The notes: generated by a model from the letters alone, not told the origin. A stretch of DNA of 64,000 nt from Macrotis lagotis (GCF_037893015.1 NC_133666.1:657744272-657808271), one strand, 5' to 3'. Counted from the stretch's first letter, positions 11,276 through 23,126 are shown. Translations and numbers: made by a program.

Positions 11276-11553
11276 TCTACAGAAAATCTATAGAGATCTA
11301 CAAAAAGTTCTTGGCATATGAAATAGACTTCCTACAGAAATTTATGGGAAGAATCTCACAAGATGGACAGACATGAGTGAGTTTCAGTCTGCATCCTTGA
11401 AGGGGGAAAAGCAAATCAGTAAGCTGATAGCTACATTAAAGTGCTGAAATGTTTTGCCAAGTCTTGTGTTCAAGGCAGGGAGTTCAAGACCAAAGTGAAT
11501 CAATGCTTCCACTGCAGCACATTAGATGATAGTTCTTATAAAGAATGGCCCAG

Positions 11554-11705
11554 GGCAGCTAGGTAGCACAATGGTCCTGGAGTCAGGAGGACCTGAGTTC
11601 AGATCTGTCCTCAGACACTTAATAATTACCTTGCTATGTGACCTTGGGCAAGTCACTTAATCCTATTGCCTTAAATAAATAAAATTTTTTAAAAATAATA
11701 ATAAA
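11554..11705 (+). mobile_element. SINE-A, sense, with internal deletion near the head
   Basis: The 13-bp flank AAGAATGGCCCAG (11541-11553) recurs with one mismatch at 11706-11718. The head skips from 'agcacaatgg' to 'tcctggagtcagg'. The tail is an AAT-rich run. Confidence 0.92.
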
Positions 11706-11859
11706 AAGAATGGTCCAGATAAAGTGGAGAAAAGGCTAGCATAAGAGGACTCCGGACAAGAAAAAGGCAATGAGAATGGATAACAAAGGTCTGCATTGCA
11801 CAATTCGCATTTCTTAAATGTTTATTTCATTGAAATGAATGAGGTGAAGTAGGAATTGA

Positions 11860-11965
11860 ATAAAAATTTAAGTAATTTGCTCAAGGTCACAGAGCTACTA
11901 ACCTAGAAAAATTGGAATTAAACTCAGGTTTTCTTATTCTCACTCCAATGGTCTCTCCTGGTAGG
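11860..11965 (-). repeat. MIR-type SINE fragment, antisense
   Basis: 'agtaatttgctcaaggtcac' and 'aattaaactcaggttttctt' are the antisense CORE. Confidence 0.55.
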
Positions 11966-12424
11966 AAATAAGCTTCCAAAAATATCATTCCAAGAAGGAG
12001 ATGGAGAAATTAGGGATATTTCCCTCTTTCTGAAGCTGCTTGTAAGATTGGTATCAGAGGATGATGGCTTTCCTGAAGTCCTGTGTTACATATTGAGAGT
12101 TCTAGAAACATTAGATGGGGTCTATGAATCTCTACATGAGGACAGTATTCTCACCTGAGGGCTCCTGTTCCTGTGCCTCCATTCTGCTTAGCACTATTAT
12201 TATAAGACTAGAATAGAAACACATGCTATTCTCATTTGGGTTTTGTTTCTTAATTAAACTGGGAGGGAAAGCAGCCAATGTCCTCATTCATTTCTCAAAT
12301 TAGACTTTTGTCTTCTCTAAAAACAAACCTTCATTAACCACTAGGGAGCTAATCCTCTGAGGTCAGAGTTATGTCTGTAAATGAGAGATTGGTATTCATT
12401 ATGGGAGGAAATGAAATTTGGGTC

Positions 12425-12575
12425 TCATAGGGTCACATATTTAGAACTGGGAGGGATCTTAGAAATCAGCTGGTAAAACCACTTCATTTTATAGATGGGG
12501 AACTGAGACCCAGAAAAGTTAAATAATTTGCCCAAGGTCATACAGCTTCCCAATCCAACTCTATGCCATAGTGAC
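12425..12575 (-). repeat. MIR-type SINE, antisense
   Basis: 'agatggggaactgagaccca' and 'ataatttgcccaaggtcata' are preserved. The ends are vague. Confidence 0.65.
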
Positions 12576-12579
12576 CCAA

Positions 12580-13150
12580 GGAAAAGAGGGAAAAGATTCT
12601 GTGCAAGGTGACTGAATTATATGATTGGTTGCAAACTGGCACAGGCCAGGAGTAGAGTGAAAGGGAGTTGTGGGCCATGACTCAGTCCCTAAGGAGTCTC
12701 TCATATTTAGCAAGCAGGCTTGAGGAGAACTTCACCAGGGAAGGAAGACAGTCCATTTAATTCAAAGTATCTAAAAACATGTCATGGAGATTAGGAGCAT
12801 CTTATCAACATGTTTGCTATTAAGACTTGACTGACTGAAGAGGGGAGCTTGAGACTGTCTGACTTTCCTCTGCCAGCTGGCTCAGTCCATCCAGAGAAAC
12901 CTCAGAGATAGCCAAGAATGATTCAAGAAATGATGGAGATGTTCAGGGATGATGGCCACTTTTAAGACTATACTCTATGTGCAGATGAAGACCTGTATAG
13001 AGGAAAAATGATATAAGGGCTAAGAATTTACATACCAACTTTAGCTCCCTTCATGGGGATGGTAGGGTACCAGGGTCTGTGCATACATTAGGTCTCATTA
13101 AAGAGGTCAGAGACTTAAGAAATCCCTCTGAACCAGGGAAAGAATCATAA
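12580..13150. other. No gene or repeat recognised
   Basis: Unassigned sequence with no long ORF on either strand. Confidence 0.5.
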
Positions 13151-13159
13151 AATCAGAGA

Positions 13160-13570
13160 ATCTTAGCTTTGAGAGAGACCTCATTGATTATCTGGACCAA
13201 CCCATAACTGATAAGGAATTCCCACTAGAATATAACTATCACTGGCCATCTAGATTCATTCTGAAGAGCCAGAGCAATGGGGAGTTTACCCCACCCCCAA
13301 GAAGCTCACCCCACTATTGGGTAGCTCCATTCACTAGGAAGTTTTCTCTTCCATCAAACTTGAATTGACTTCTCTGTAACATCCCTCCACTTATCCTGGG
13401 GCTACACAAAACCAATCAAATCATCCTTCCACATGATAGTCCTTCAATATTTGAATGCTGCTATCATGTCCTATCCCCCTCCCCCCAATCTTTTCTTCTC
13501 TGTCGTAGCCATCCCCAGTTTCTTTAAGTAATCCTCATATACCTTCAATTCAAGTGCCTTTGGGTATTTT
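13160..13570 (-). repeat. CR1/L3 LINE 3' region, antisense
   Basis: 'cacccccaagaagctcaccc', 'cactaggaagttttctcttc', 'tccacatgatagtccttcaa' and 'agccatccccagtttcttta' are the reverse complement of a CR1/L3 end in correct order. Confidence 0.7.
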
Positions 13571-14049
13571 CTAGTTTATCTCTGACCTAATAGCTAATAT
13601 TTATAGACCACTTTAAGGTTTGCAAAATACTTTACATTAATTGACATGTGTGTGCCTACTTCAAATGAGTTCAAATCGTCCTTGATCTCCACATCAACCC
13701 TCCAATCCTCTCATATTATTATCCCAACAATCTAGTCTGTCACAATCTTTTTAGATCGTGTGCTTTTACCTAGTGCGCTTGCCATCCTTCCTCATTCTGC
13801 ATCATTCCAAGATTTAAGTGTGCCTCCTACACCTTTATCCAAATGATTGATGAAAAGTATTAGGATGGGACAGTTCCCTGGGACACTCAACTGGAGGTGC
13901 AGAGAGTCATAAGAGTCAGGAGCAGGAGGTGATGTCAGAGGCCAGATGAGGAAAATGAAGATCTAGGGAGTCTTCCTTTGGGTGACTTGCTTCAGGTCAC
14001 ATAAAAACTCAAATCCTCTGCTGAAGAAAGTAGAATTTCTATTGTAACA

Positions 14050-14690
14050 TGGTGAATCTTTATCTTCTCTGGTTGTATTGGGAAGTTTTCCTAATTCCTA
14101 TGTGTGGCGGTTTTGTTGCCTCCTGAACTAGGGGCCCCTGCCACTCTAAATAGTAGCTGAACTTTAAACCAAGAAACTGCAACTATGCCCTAAAACTCCT
14201 ATAGAGACCACTTATAGACTGGTTAGAAGCTTCCTGGATCTGGGAGACATTTATGGTACATCCCATTGTATATTGCATTGTTACTTTTTTGATTTTATGA
14301 AGCGTAAAAACACTCTCTCCAATTAGACACATCTGTCTATTGCCATGAATGACCTACTCCATTATTCCAAAGTAAAGTGATTACAGTTTGATGAAATATA
14401 GCAAGCTAAAGAAGGAGGTAGCATTTCTAGGAGTTGAGAGCTCATCCAATGACATTCTTTAGCCAACCAACATGAGGGCAGGTACCCAGAGAGAGAGACA
14501 AGACTTTGGGATGGAAAATTCTCATTATTTAAGAACCAGAGAAAGCTTAGAACTTCCCCAATAGTATACTGGATCTGACTATAACTCACTCACCAAGGCG
14601 AGTAGAGTTCTTCCCAGTTCTGAATGTGAATAGATTTGGGTTAGAATTTAGACACTTGATGACCGTGACACAATTAAGTGGTGGAGTGGG
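14050..14690. other. No gene or repeat recognised
   Basis: Unassigned. A 75-codon minus-strand ORF at 14362-14589 has no recognisable family features. Confidence 0.5.
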
Positions 14691-14694
14691 TAGA

Positions 14695-14938
14695 GTTGGG
14701 TGCTGAATAATAATAATCATCATAACAATAATCATAACAACAATGACAATAATAGCAATACTATTTTATTACTAATTAATTAATATTATGAAAAACTTTA
14801 AAGTTTACAAATATTATCTCATTTGATCTTCACAGCAACCCTGGGGGTTCATTGCTCTTATTATCTTCATTTTCTTGATGAGGAAACTGAGGCAGACAGC
14901 AGTTAAGTGACTTGCCCAGAGTCACACATCAAGTAAAT
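14695..14938 (-). mobile_element. MIR/THER-type SINE, antisense, with AT-rich 5' extension
   Basis: 'ctcatttgatcttcacagca', 'gatgaggaaactgaggcaga' and 'agtgacttgcccagagtcac' are clear. It is preceded by an ATA/ATC-rich simple tract. Confidence 0.8.
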
Positions 14939-14939
14939 G

Positions 14940-15065
14940 TCTAAGCCTCAGTTTCTTTACCTGTAAAATGTGGAAAATAATGACCCCTACCTCCTAGAGT
15001 TGTCATGAGGATCAAATGAGATAATATGTAAACCTTAAAGTACCGTGTATAAATGCTCACTATTA
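14940..15065 (+). repeat. MIR 3' half, sense
   Basis: 'taagcctcagtttctttacc', 'gttgtcatgaggatcaaatg' and 'aaatgctcactatta' continue directly from the opposite-strand element before it. Confidence 0.75.
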
Positions 15066-15295
15066 AGCAAGTATTTTAAGGGCTGCCAGATAGAAGAATT
15101 TGATTATATTCTGGTTGTTTCCAGAGGGCTGAAGTAGAAGCAATTCTTAAGAGTTCCATGTAAGTTCCATATAAGAAAAATCTTTCCAGCATCTAAAGCC
15201 TTCCAGAAGTGAAATGAGCTTCTCCAAAAGTTAGTGGACTTCCCATCCCTGGAGGTATTGGAGTCAGAGTGGAAATTCTCTATCAGGTAGAACTA
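15065..15295 (+). repeat. CR1/L3 LINE fragment, sense
   Basis: 'tttccagcatctaaagcctt', 'agtgaaatgagcttctccaa' and 'ggacttcccatccctggagg' follow the CR1/L3 3' end. Confidence 0.6.
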
Positions 15296-16055
15296 TATTA
15301 GCCTCTGGCACTTCTTCCAATTCAGCTATAGAGATGCTGGAAAATAGGAGTCTGACACATTCTCTCCTTCTGAGAGCATCCTCCCAATCCAAACGCTGCT
15401 CAGCCTTCTCAGATGTCTCCTGCCAGCAGGAGAGACATGATACCATTGTCCCTCCTCCCTCACCCAACTCAGATGTCCCCCTATACCTGACAGAGACTGC
15501 CTCCTGACTCGTTCCTCAGGTATCTGAAAATTAAATCTTCAGTATTCTGTCAGAGAAGCCAGATCAGCAGTTTGAACTTCCAGGAAAGTCTGTAATTAAG
15601 TTTAGAACCTATTTTTGTGTCCAGACAAGAGGTTGCTCCAGGAAAGGAGGAAGGGGGACAAAGTTGGCTATGGGGTGGCCTTCACCTGACTGCTGATTTT
15701 GGGAGGAGTATCCTCTCTGAGGATAGGAGAGGTTCAGATAAGGGAAGAATGGAGAGAAGCAGCTGGGAAGGTCAGGACCCCATGCAAAATAGGAACCCAA
15801 GCTGTTGAGACGCTATTCCTAAGCACAGTCTATGAGATCCTGGGCTATGCATGGGAAGTGTTTTGAAAACTTCAGATAGGAATAGGAGCTATGATTACAC
15901 AGAACAATGCCTGGAACTGCTAGAAACTGAGTCATAATGGAACAAATATATTAAAAGAATCTTCTGGTGAATTTCCCAGAAGGAGCCTAAATGGACACTT
16001 GGACCAGTGCTATTCATTTTTGTCTATCCACCATTACAAGCCTATAGCAGAAAAT
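15295..16055. other. No gene recognised
   Basis: Unassigned sequence. The ORFs at 15609-15808 overlap on both strands and appear to be chance. Confidence 0.5.
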
Positions 16056-16230
16056 AGCCTGAATTTGAGGTCAGAGAACCCTTGTATAAATCCCTTTTCT
16101 AGAACTTAGTACCTGTGAGACCTTGGACAAGTCACTCTCTTACTATGAGAATTAGGTTCCTCACTCCTAAAATAAAGACCTTTAGTTGGATGACCTCAAA
16201 GATTCCCTTCTATCTGTAAATTTATTAAGA
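16055..16230 (+). repeat. MIR, sense
   Basis: 'gaccttggacaagtcactct' and 'gttggatgacctcaaagatt' in MIR order. Confidence 0.65.
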
Positions 16231-16290
16231 GCAAACCCTGTTACCAGAATTGCTTGGGAAATTATCACCCATTCCTAGAGGTGCCTAGAA

Positions 16291-16800
16291 GCAATGAGGT
16301 GGCTCAGTGGATGGAACGGGGGAAGATGGGCCTGGAGTCAGGAAGATCTTAGTTCAAATCTGGTCTCAGATATTTACTAGTTGTGTGACCCTGGACAAGT
16401 CACTTCACCTCTGCCTGTCTCCGTTCTGTAAAATAGAGATATTGGGCAGCTAGTGGTACAGTGAGTAGAGCACCAGACCTAAAGTTAGGAAGACTGATCT
16501 CCCTGAATTCAAATCTGGCTTCACACTCTTACTAGCTGTGGGACCCTGGGCAAGTCACTTCACCCTGTTTGCCTCAATTTCTTCTTCTGTAAAATGAACT
16601 GGAGAAGGAAATGGCAAGTCACTCCAATATCTCTGCTAAGAAAACCCCAAATGGGGTCATGAAGCATTGGACACAGCGGCACCAACTGAACAACCATATA
16701 GTAGAGATAATTATAGAAACTACCTCATAAGATTGTTGTAAGAATCAAATGAGATATTTTAAAAACATTTGTCACAATGTCAAATGCACATAGTAAGCTA
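16291..16800 (+). mobile_element. MIR/THER-type SINE split by a nested SINE-C
   Basis: The first part ends at 'ctgtaaaatagagatatt' (16443). After the SINE-C it resumes as 'agagataattatagaaacta' and 'cataagattgttgtaagaat' (16697-16800). The shared 'tagagata' on both sides is a likely duplication. Confidence 0.8.
16444..16696 (+). mobile_element. SINE-C, sense, nested
   Basis: A full-length copy from 'gggcagctagtggtacagtg' to 'ggacacagcggcaccaactg', inserted in the element above. Confidence 0.9.
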
Positions 16801-16885
16801 TGTAAACTAAGTAAGCTAAGTAAAACATAGTAAGCTAAGTAAAACTATCGAAATAGTTTTCTATATAAATAGAAAATAGTTTCTC
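16785..16885. repeat. Short degenerate tandem repeat and small palindrome
   Basis: Repeats of 'taagctaagtaaaac' are followed by 'aactatcgaaatagtt', which is self-complementary around the centre. Confidence 0.6.
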
Positions 16886-17039
16886 TTCCCTTGACCTATA
16901 TATCAAGTTTGGGTAGAAAGGGCCGAATAAGATAATGCTGTAACATGCTAGGCAGGTAATAAATACTTTCTTCCTTCCTGTGGAGTTTCTCAGTGAGCTT
17001 TACCAGAGTAACACTACTTATCTCATATGAGAATCAGAT

Positions 17040-18425
17040 GAAGGAAAGGAAGGGTAGATTAAGGGAGGTGGTGGTTAGAAGCAATATAGACTTTTGAGGA
17101 GGGATCAGATAGAGAGAGAAAAAGGAAAAAAAATAGAAGAAAATGGAATGAAAGGAAATATACAATAATCAAAACTGTGAATATAAATGGGATGAACTCA
17201 CCGTTAAAATGGAAAAAGATAGTAGAATGGATAAGAAACCATAATCCAATAAAAAGTTGTTGACAAGAAAAACACTTGAAACAGAAAGAAACACATCAAG
17301 TTAAAATAAAGGACCAGAACAGAATATAATATACTTTAGCTAAGTTTCAAAAAAGGTATTCATGATCTCAGATAAATCTATAGCAAAAATAGACCTAATT
17401 AAAAATGATAATCAAGGAAACTACATTTTTCTAAAAGGTACCATAGATAATGAAAGAATATCAAAAATTTTTGCAGTGAGTTTCTCTGATAAAAGTCTTT
17501 CTTAAATATATACCAAGTATAGACCAGTTGATAAATGTTAAAGGATATAAACAGGGAGTTTTCAAAAGAAAAAATCAAAGCTGTCTGTAGTCATATGAAA
17601 AAAATGTTCTTAATCACTACTGATTAGAGAAGTACAAATTAAAATTTAAGTCTGATGTGCAACATCACACACCTCTCAGAAACTACAAATGCTAGAGGAA
17701 ATGAGGGGGAAATAGGTACATAAATGAATTTTTGGTGCAGTAGTTAACTGGTTTAAGCATTCTGAAGAATAATTTGGAACTATACCCAAAAGGACTGGAA
17801 AATTGTGCATAAAAGTTGTACATTACCTTTGACCTAACAATATCACTACTAGGACTTTAATCCCAAAGAAATCAAAGAGAAAAGGAAAAAATCAATACAT
17901 ACAAAAATGTTAGTAGCAGCTCTTATTGTGGTGGCAAAGAATTGGAAGTTGAGAGAATGTCCATCAACTGGGAAATGGCTAAATAAATTCTGGCATATGA
18001 TTGTGATAGAATGCAGTTGTTCTATAAGAGATGATAAAAGTGTGATTTTAGAAAAAAACAAAACAATACCTATATGAAGTGAGAAAAACATGATCATTGT
18101 GCATGCAATGTTGTGATAATGATCAATTGTGAAAGACTTGGCTACTCTGATCAGTACAATGATCTAAGACAATTCTAAAGGACGCACGATGAAAAATGCT
18201 ATCCACCTCCAGAGAGCAAACTGATGAACTCTGAGTGCAAATTGAAAATATAATTTTCTCACTTTATTTTTCTTTGAAAGATGGATAATATAGAAACATA
18301 TTCCACATGATTTCAGATATATTATTGATATACTGCTTGCCTTCTCAGTGGGTGGGGAAGGGAGAGAGAAAAATTGAAACTCAAAATTTAAAAAGAAAAG
18401 AATGCTTGAAATAAATTAATAATGA
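17040..18425 (+). mobile_element. LINE-1 with a large internal deletion
   Basis: Bases 17170-17475 translate (with gaps) to the start of L1 ORF2: an NxNGMNSP-like strand, then KxHLKQKETH, then ISDKSIAKIDLIK, the N-terminal endonuclease. At about 17475 the sequence jumps to the L1 3' end ('cagtgagtttctctgataaa', 'aaggatataaacagggagtt', 'tttggaactatacccaaaag'). The reverse transcriptase is absent. It ends in an A-rich tail near 18425. Confidence 0.8.
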
Positions 18426-18592
18426 GTTAAATATTTTTTAAAAAGAATCATTTTGAAGAAGAGAAAAATCAGGGAAGATGTGGGACCTATCTTCAGGATC
18501 TGGAGTCATAAGACCAGTTTTCTCATTGGTAAAAGGGCTAGATTCAATGATCTGTGTAACACCCCATACAGTTCTAAAATTGTGAGCCTATG

Positions 18593-18900
18593 AATTATTT
18601 GAAGAACTGTCCTAAGGGATTAGACTTGATCTGCTTGGCCTCTGAGGGGAGAATACAAATGAATGAGCCAAAGTTCAAGTCCAGCTCAAGGTAAAGGAAA
18701 AATTGTTAGCAATAAGAGCTATCCACAAGTAGAATCAGCTACTGTGGGAGGTAATGAGTTCTCCATTGCTGGAGGAATTCAAGCTAAGGCTGTATGACTA
18801 CTCATCAGGGATGTAGCAGAAAGGATCCTGGATCAGCTGCAGGTTGGACTAGATGAGGCAGGAGGACTTTCCAGCTCTCAGGCTATACAATCCCCCTCCA
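18593..18900 (+). repeat. CR1/L3 LINE 3' end, sense
   Basis: 'gggattagacttgatctgct', 'gagttctccattgctggagg' and 'caggttggactagatgaggc' are in canonical order. Confidence 0.75.
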
Positions 18901-19009
18901 TGCTGACTCTCAGCCTCTTACACTGCCCTCCACTGTCTCATGATACTGCCCTTTCAGATTTCTCAAAGACTCCCCAGAGATAACCTAGATTCAGCATGCT
19001 AGAAGACAT

Positions 19010-19140
19010 CTGGCATGTCAGGCAAGCCACTCCACTACCCTAAGCCTCAGTTTCTTCATCTGTAAAATGAAGGAATTAGACCGGTTAGACTTTTAAGTCC
19101 CTTCCAGCTCTAAATCTATGCTCCTGTGATCTCTCCTGTA
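19010..19140 (+). repeat. MIR 3' half, sense
   Basis: 'taagcctcagtttcttcatc' followed by 'gtcccttccagctctaaatc'. Confidence 0.75.
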
Positions 19141-19674
19141 ATAATTCCCAAGATGTGCTGCTGTGTGTATATACTGTCCTAGAGAGAAATACATACAGAG
19201 GCACATTTTAAAAAAAAGGCATTGGACCCTAGAGTCAGCATGATGTAACTCAAGAAGCTTGTGAGGGAGAGAGTGCTGGAGGAAAAGCTGGGGAGGGGGT
19301 GACAGTCAGTAGATAGCAAAAATTGTTTAAATGAATGTAAAACAGAGGGAAAGTGCTGAACTAGAAAAATTCTACATTTGAAAAAAGGCTAAAAAAAATT
19401 TTTAGCAACCCAACCCTCCCCTACGATTTATAATGTAGTTGATCCTGAGCAGACCCACAGTGCTGTGTTGATGACTCCCAGAGAGCTCCTGCAAAACTGA
19501 TCCAGTTCCTGGACAAACTGGCTGCTCCAACAGCACTAGGAGAAGACTTACCAGTGATTTCTCTGGTGGATCCTGGAAGCTAAGTAGGTAGGGCCTCTCA
19601 AGGAGGGAAGACTGTATATACACACACGGAGTAATACCATTCTTCATGCTCTAAACTCCTTCCTATTAATAGAT

Positions 19675-20140
19675 TCTTAAATAACTGTTCTGACCATGTC
19701 ATTCCTCAGCTCAAAAGCCTTCCAGAGCTCCCTAATGTCTCTAAAGATGAGATACAGATTTCTTAATCTATCCGTTAAGGTTCTCTATAGTATGATCTTC
19801 ACCTTCTCTTCCAGATTAGTTTCTTTTTTTTTTACTTTTTTTTTTGGCAAGGCAATGGGGTTAAGTGACTTGCCCAGGGTCACACAACTAGGTAATTATT
19901 ATGTGTTTGAGACTGGATTTGAATCCAGGTCCTCCTGACTCCAGGACAAATGCTCTATCTACCACACCACCTAGCTGGCCCCCAGATTAGTTTCCAATTA
20001 TTCTTTTACTTGCCCTCTATTGAACTTGATAATTTGACACACCATCTTCCATTTTTGTGGGAGAAGCTGCTCAAGCAGAGACTCATTATCGTAGAACACT
20101 TCCTTCTTATCTCTGCCTTTATCTACTCTCCAGATTCTTC
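19675..20140 (+). repeat. L2 LINE 3' region split by SINE-A
   Basis: 'tctgaccatgtcattcctca', 'agccttccagagctccctaa' and 'ttctctatagtatgatcttc' are L2. It resumes after 19994 with 'caattattcttttacttgcc'. Confidence 0.7.
19824..19982 (-). mobile_element. SINE-A, antisense, nested in L2
   Basis: CAGATTAGTTTC at 19812-19823 recurs exactly at 19983-19994. The body runs from a T-run to the tRNA-head complement. Confidence 0.95.
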
Positions 20141-20145
20141 AGCTT

Positions 20146-20220
20146 AAGGAAGGAAGGAAGGAAGGAAGGAAGGAAGGAAGGAAGGAAGGAAGGAAAAGAT
20201 GAAAGGGAAAGAAAGGAAAC

Positions 20221-20271
<51 letters not shown>
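20146..20271. repeat. Compound microsatellite (GGAA)n then (GA)n
   Basis: About 12 GGAA units, a 30-bp purine linker, then about 24 GA units. All purines are on the plus strand. Purine-rich sequence continues to about 20400. Confidence 0.97.
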
Positions 20272-20273
<2 letters not shown>

Positions 20274-20399
20274 AACAAAGACAGACAGAAACAGCAAGAG
20301 GAGAAACAGAGGCAGACAGAGGAGAGAGAGAGAAGTGGAAGAGGTGAAATGGGAAAAAGAAAAGGGATATAGAAAGAAAGATGAGAGATATAGCAAAGA

Positions 20400-20502
20400 A
20401 AGTATTAAGCACTTTCTATCTGCCAGACATTGTGTTCAGCACTAGGGATGCAAATATAAACAAACTACACCGTCCCTTCCCTCAAAGAGCTTGCATTCTA
20501 AT
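20400..20502 (+). repeat. Dispersed repeat E, short copy
   Basis: 'tgccagacattgtgttcagc', 'ggatgcaaatataaaca' and 'cctcaaagagcttgcattct' are in E order. Confidence 0.7.
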
Positions 20503-20505
20503 ATG

Positions 20506-20783
20506 TGTCCTTCATTCTTGAAGAGAATCATGACTTCAGGGAGGTGATGCCATGACATACACATAAATTGGATTTGAGTGAGGGCAGAACTTTGTTAAAT
20601 CACCAGTCTCATTTCCTCCTCCAAAGCCATATGGATCCAGTGACCAGATATGAATCAGAGAGGCAATTGAAGGTAAGTGATATACCCAAGGTCACACAGC
20701 CAGTAAGTACTAAATATCTGAGACCAGATTTAAACTCAAGTCCTGATTCAAGTCCTGATGCTCTATCCACTGCACCAGGAAGA
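20506..20783 (-). mobile_element. SINE-B, antisense
   Basis: 'tgtccttcattcttgaagag' to 'atgctctatccactgcacca'. The CORE contains 'aaggtcacacagccagtaag'. Confidence 0.9.
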
Positions 20784-21099
20784 CAGCACAAATAGAGAAG
20801 CTGAAAAAAGGATGAAGAAGTACACAATGACTAGAAAGAGCTCAGAAGGAGCTAATTCTCCCACCAAAAGATAAGGTGAAAGATCAGCTATCAAAGGTGA
20901 GGGACTCAGCATCCAAAGATCTCATGGGAAGGACTGAGTGACTGAGGTTGGGCACCTGTCCAGTAAAGATTGTGATTAGCCAAACTATTTACTTTTTAGA
21001 AACTTGTTCAGGACTAAGTTTCCTCCTCCAAGGCCCTGTTGGTCAGCAAGATTTTTTTTCTGAGCTGTCTGTCTAATAAGAGATTATTATCATTTTTTG

Positions 21100-21275
21100 T
21101 GTCATGGCCCTCTCTGGAAGTTTAGTGAAGCACTGACCCTCTTCTCAGAATAAGATTCTTTAAATGCGTAAAATATATTGAAATTCCAAAGAAACCAATT
21201 ACATTGAAATAATTATCAAAATAATTTCTTAGAAATCAAATTTATGGATCCAAGGTCAAGAACCCCTGATCTGAG
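21100..21275 (-). mobile_element. Small non-autonomous DNA transposon, antisense
   Basis: 'cctcttctcagaataagatt', 'gaaaccaattacattgaaat' and the end 'aaggtcaagaacccctg' match the reverse complement of the copies at 40630 and 45828. The ends ggttcttaacc/ggttaagaacc form terminal inverted repeats, suggesting a hAT-like element. Confidence 0.6.
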
Positions 21276-21279
21276 TTGC

Positions 21280-21825
21280 CCACAGGCAGTACAGCCAAGG
21301 AGATACAGGGAGAACACTGCAATCTCTAGGTCATAAGTTCCATGTTACTCAAGGTCAGACAAACCAGTCAAAAAACATTCAAAGAACATTGATTCAATGA
21401 TATTTAAGTGTCTATTAAGTGCCTAGAACTAAGGACAGGGATGGGAACTAGACCTCTATTGTTAAAATCATTGATCAAAGGCACTCCCAAATGAGAAAAC
21501 TCCCCCTACAAATTTTGCATCTGTCCAATGAGAGGTTGCACTGAGCTCCCCTAAGGTTGAATGGATTTTAGATGTCTCTACATCTACCCCCTACATCAGA
21601 AGATGGCCATTTGTGATTTGTGACGACTTTCCAGAATTCATTGAGGATGATGCCCACCATCTCTAAAGTAGCCGAATCACTTATGGTAGAGAGGCCTCAA
21701 AGCATAGTCCCAACTCTGGGGAAATGATTCTACCTCTTTAAGGCTATAATTCTCACCCCCATTTTACAGATCAGACCATTGATTCCAAAGGAAAAGTGGG
21801 TCATCGATCAAAAGCTGGAGGAGAT
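21280..21825. other. No gene recognised
   Basis: A weak E-like stretch lies at 21400-21450. The rest is unassigned. Confidence 0.45.
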
Positions 21826-21827
21826 TG

Positions 21828-21945
21828 TCTATTCAACTCATTCATTTTACAGATGAGAAAATTGAGGCTCAGAGAGGAGGAAGTGACTTACCCACCTAGA
21901 TGATAAATATCAAAGGGAGTATTTGAAGTCAGATCCCCAATTCAA
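21828..21945 (-). repeat. MIR-type SINE, antisense
   Basis: 'acagatgagaaaattgaggc' and 'gaagtgacttacccacctag'. Confidence 0.7.
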
Positions 21946-22329
21946 GATGAATTTGCCTCAGTTAAGTGGAAATGGTTCACATAAGTCTTTGAGATAGGAC
22001 AGAGGTCAAGACAGGGGTAGAGGGGATAAGTGACAAACTTTGAACTCCAATCAGAGAATTATATATTTGATCCTAAAGTGATAGAAACCGTTGCATTTGA
22101 TAGAATAACAGAGGCAGGGAAGGCTGAAATGGCCAGTCTTGTACTTTAGGAATATCAATGTTGCAGTAGAGTGACTAGAAGAGGGGAGAGATTTGAAGCA
22201 GGGAGACCAACCAAATGGTGTTTGCAATGATCCAGACATCAGAAATCCAGCAAGTCACAATCTCCATCTGTAAGGAACTCTTGTTTATAACTAGAAATCG
22301 AGAATTCCCTCAGTTCTTGATGTCTCTTC

Positions 22330-22870
22330 TTCCTGGGTTCCTGACTCCCGGGGCTTCCAAGCCCAATTCTGACTCCAAGTCCAATATTCCTGGGTTCCTG
22401 ATTATAAGTCCCTCTCTCCAATTCTCCTAGGTTCCTGACTCCAAGTTAATTTTTCCTGAGCTCCTGACTCCAAAATCAGTTCTCCTGGATTCCTGACTCC
22501 TAAACTTTCCTGGGTTCCTGATTTCAAGATCAGTTCTCCTGGTTTCCTGATTCCCAGACCTTCCTGAGTTCTTGATTCCAAGATCAACTCTCCTGGGTTC
22601 CTGACTTCCAAGCCTTCCTGAGTTCCTGACTCCAAGATTGCTCTCCTGGGTTCCTGACTCCAAGTTTGGCTTTTCAGCTCTCCTGAGTTCCTGATTAAAA
22701 GTCCCACTCTCCTATTCTCCTAGGTTTCTGACCCTAAGTTAAGATTTTCTGATCCCTTATTCCAAGATCACCTCTTCTGGGTTCCTGAGTTCCTGACTCA
22801 CAGTCCAGCTTTCTAGCTTTCTTGGATTCCTGCTTCTAAGTTCAGGTTTCTGATCCAAGTCCGACTCTCC
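22330..22870. repeat. Degenerate minisatellite with alternating 29- and 25-bp units
   Basis: Variants of TCCTGGGTTCCTGACTCCAAG recur about 17 times. Starts of the 'ctgactcc' core at 22464, 22493, 22518, 22547, 22571, 22601, 22626 and 22654 give alternating steps of 29, 25, 29, 24, 30, 25 and 28, that is a 53-54-bp dimer in the middle. The edges use 28-, 29- and 37-bp steps. The dimer length is a multiple of 3, which keeps two overlapping minus-strand frames open (22402-22707 and 22427-22663). These are not evidence for a protein. Confidence 0.92.
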
Positions 22871-23125
22871 AGTGAAAAAAGGGCAGCAGTAGTATCAGAA
22901 GAGAGAAGGGAGTATATCTGAGAGATGTTGCAAAGATAGGAATGAGAAACCTTGGGAAATGATTGGATGTTAGATAATATATAGATATTAGAAAGTCAAA
23001 GGAAGGGGTCAAGCATGACACCTACATTGCAAGCCTGAATCAGTGGAAGGATGCTGATACTCTCAATAATAATAGGCTTGTTAGAAAGAGGGGAGGATTG
23101 TGTGAAGGGCTGGGGAGAGTACGTG
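22870..23125. other. Unassigned sequence after the minisatellite
   Basis: No recognised repeat or gene. Confidence 0.4.
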
Positions 23126-23126
23126 A

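Noticed and set aside
20057-20412. Overlapping ORFs of 85-97 codons rich in Arg/Glu or Ser/Leu/Phe
   Set aside because: They are translations of the GGAA and GA microsatellites.
22402-22707. 101-codon minus-strand ORF with repeated GTQE/NPGEL motifs as a repeat protein
   Set aside because: The open frame is a by-product of a degenerate 54-bp minisatellite, and a second frame is open over the same DNA.
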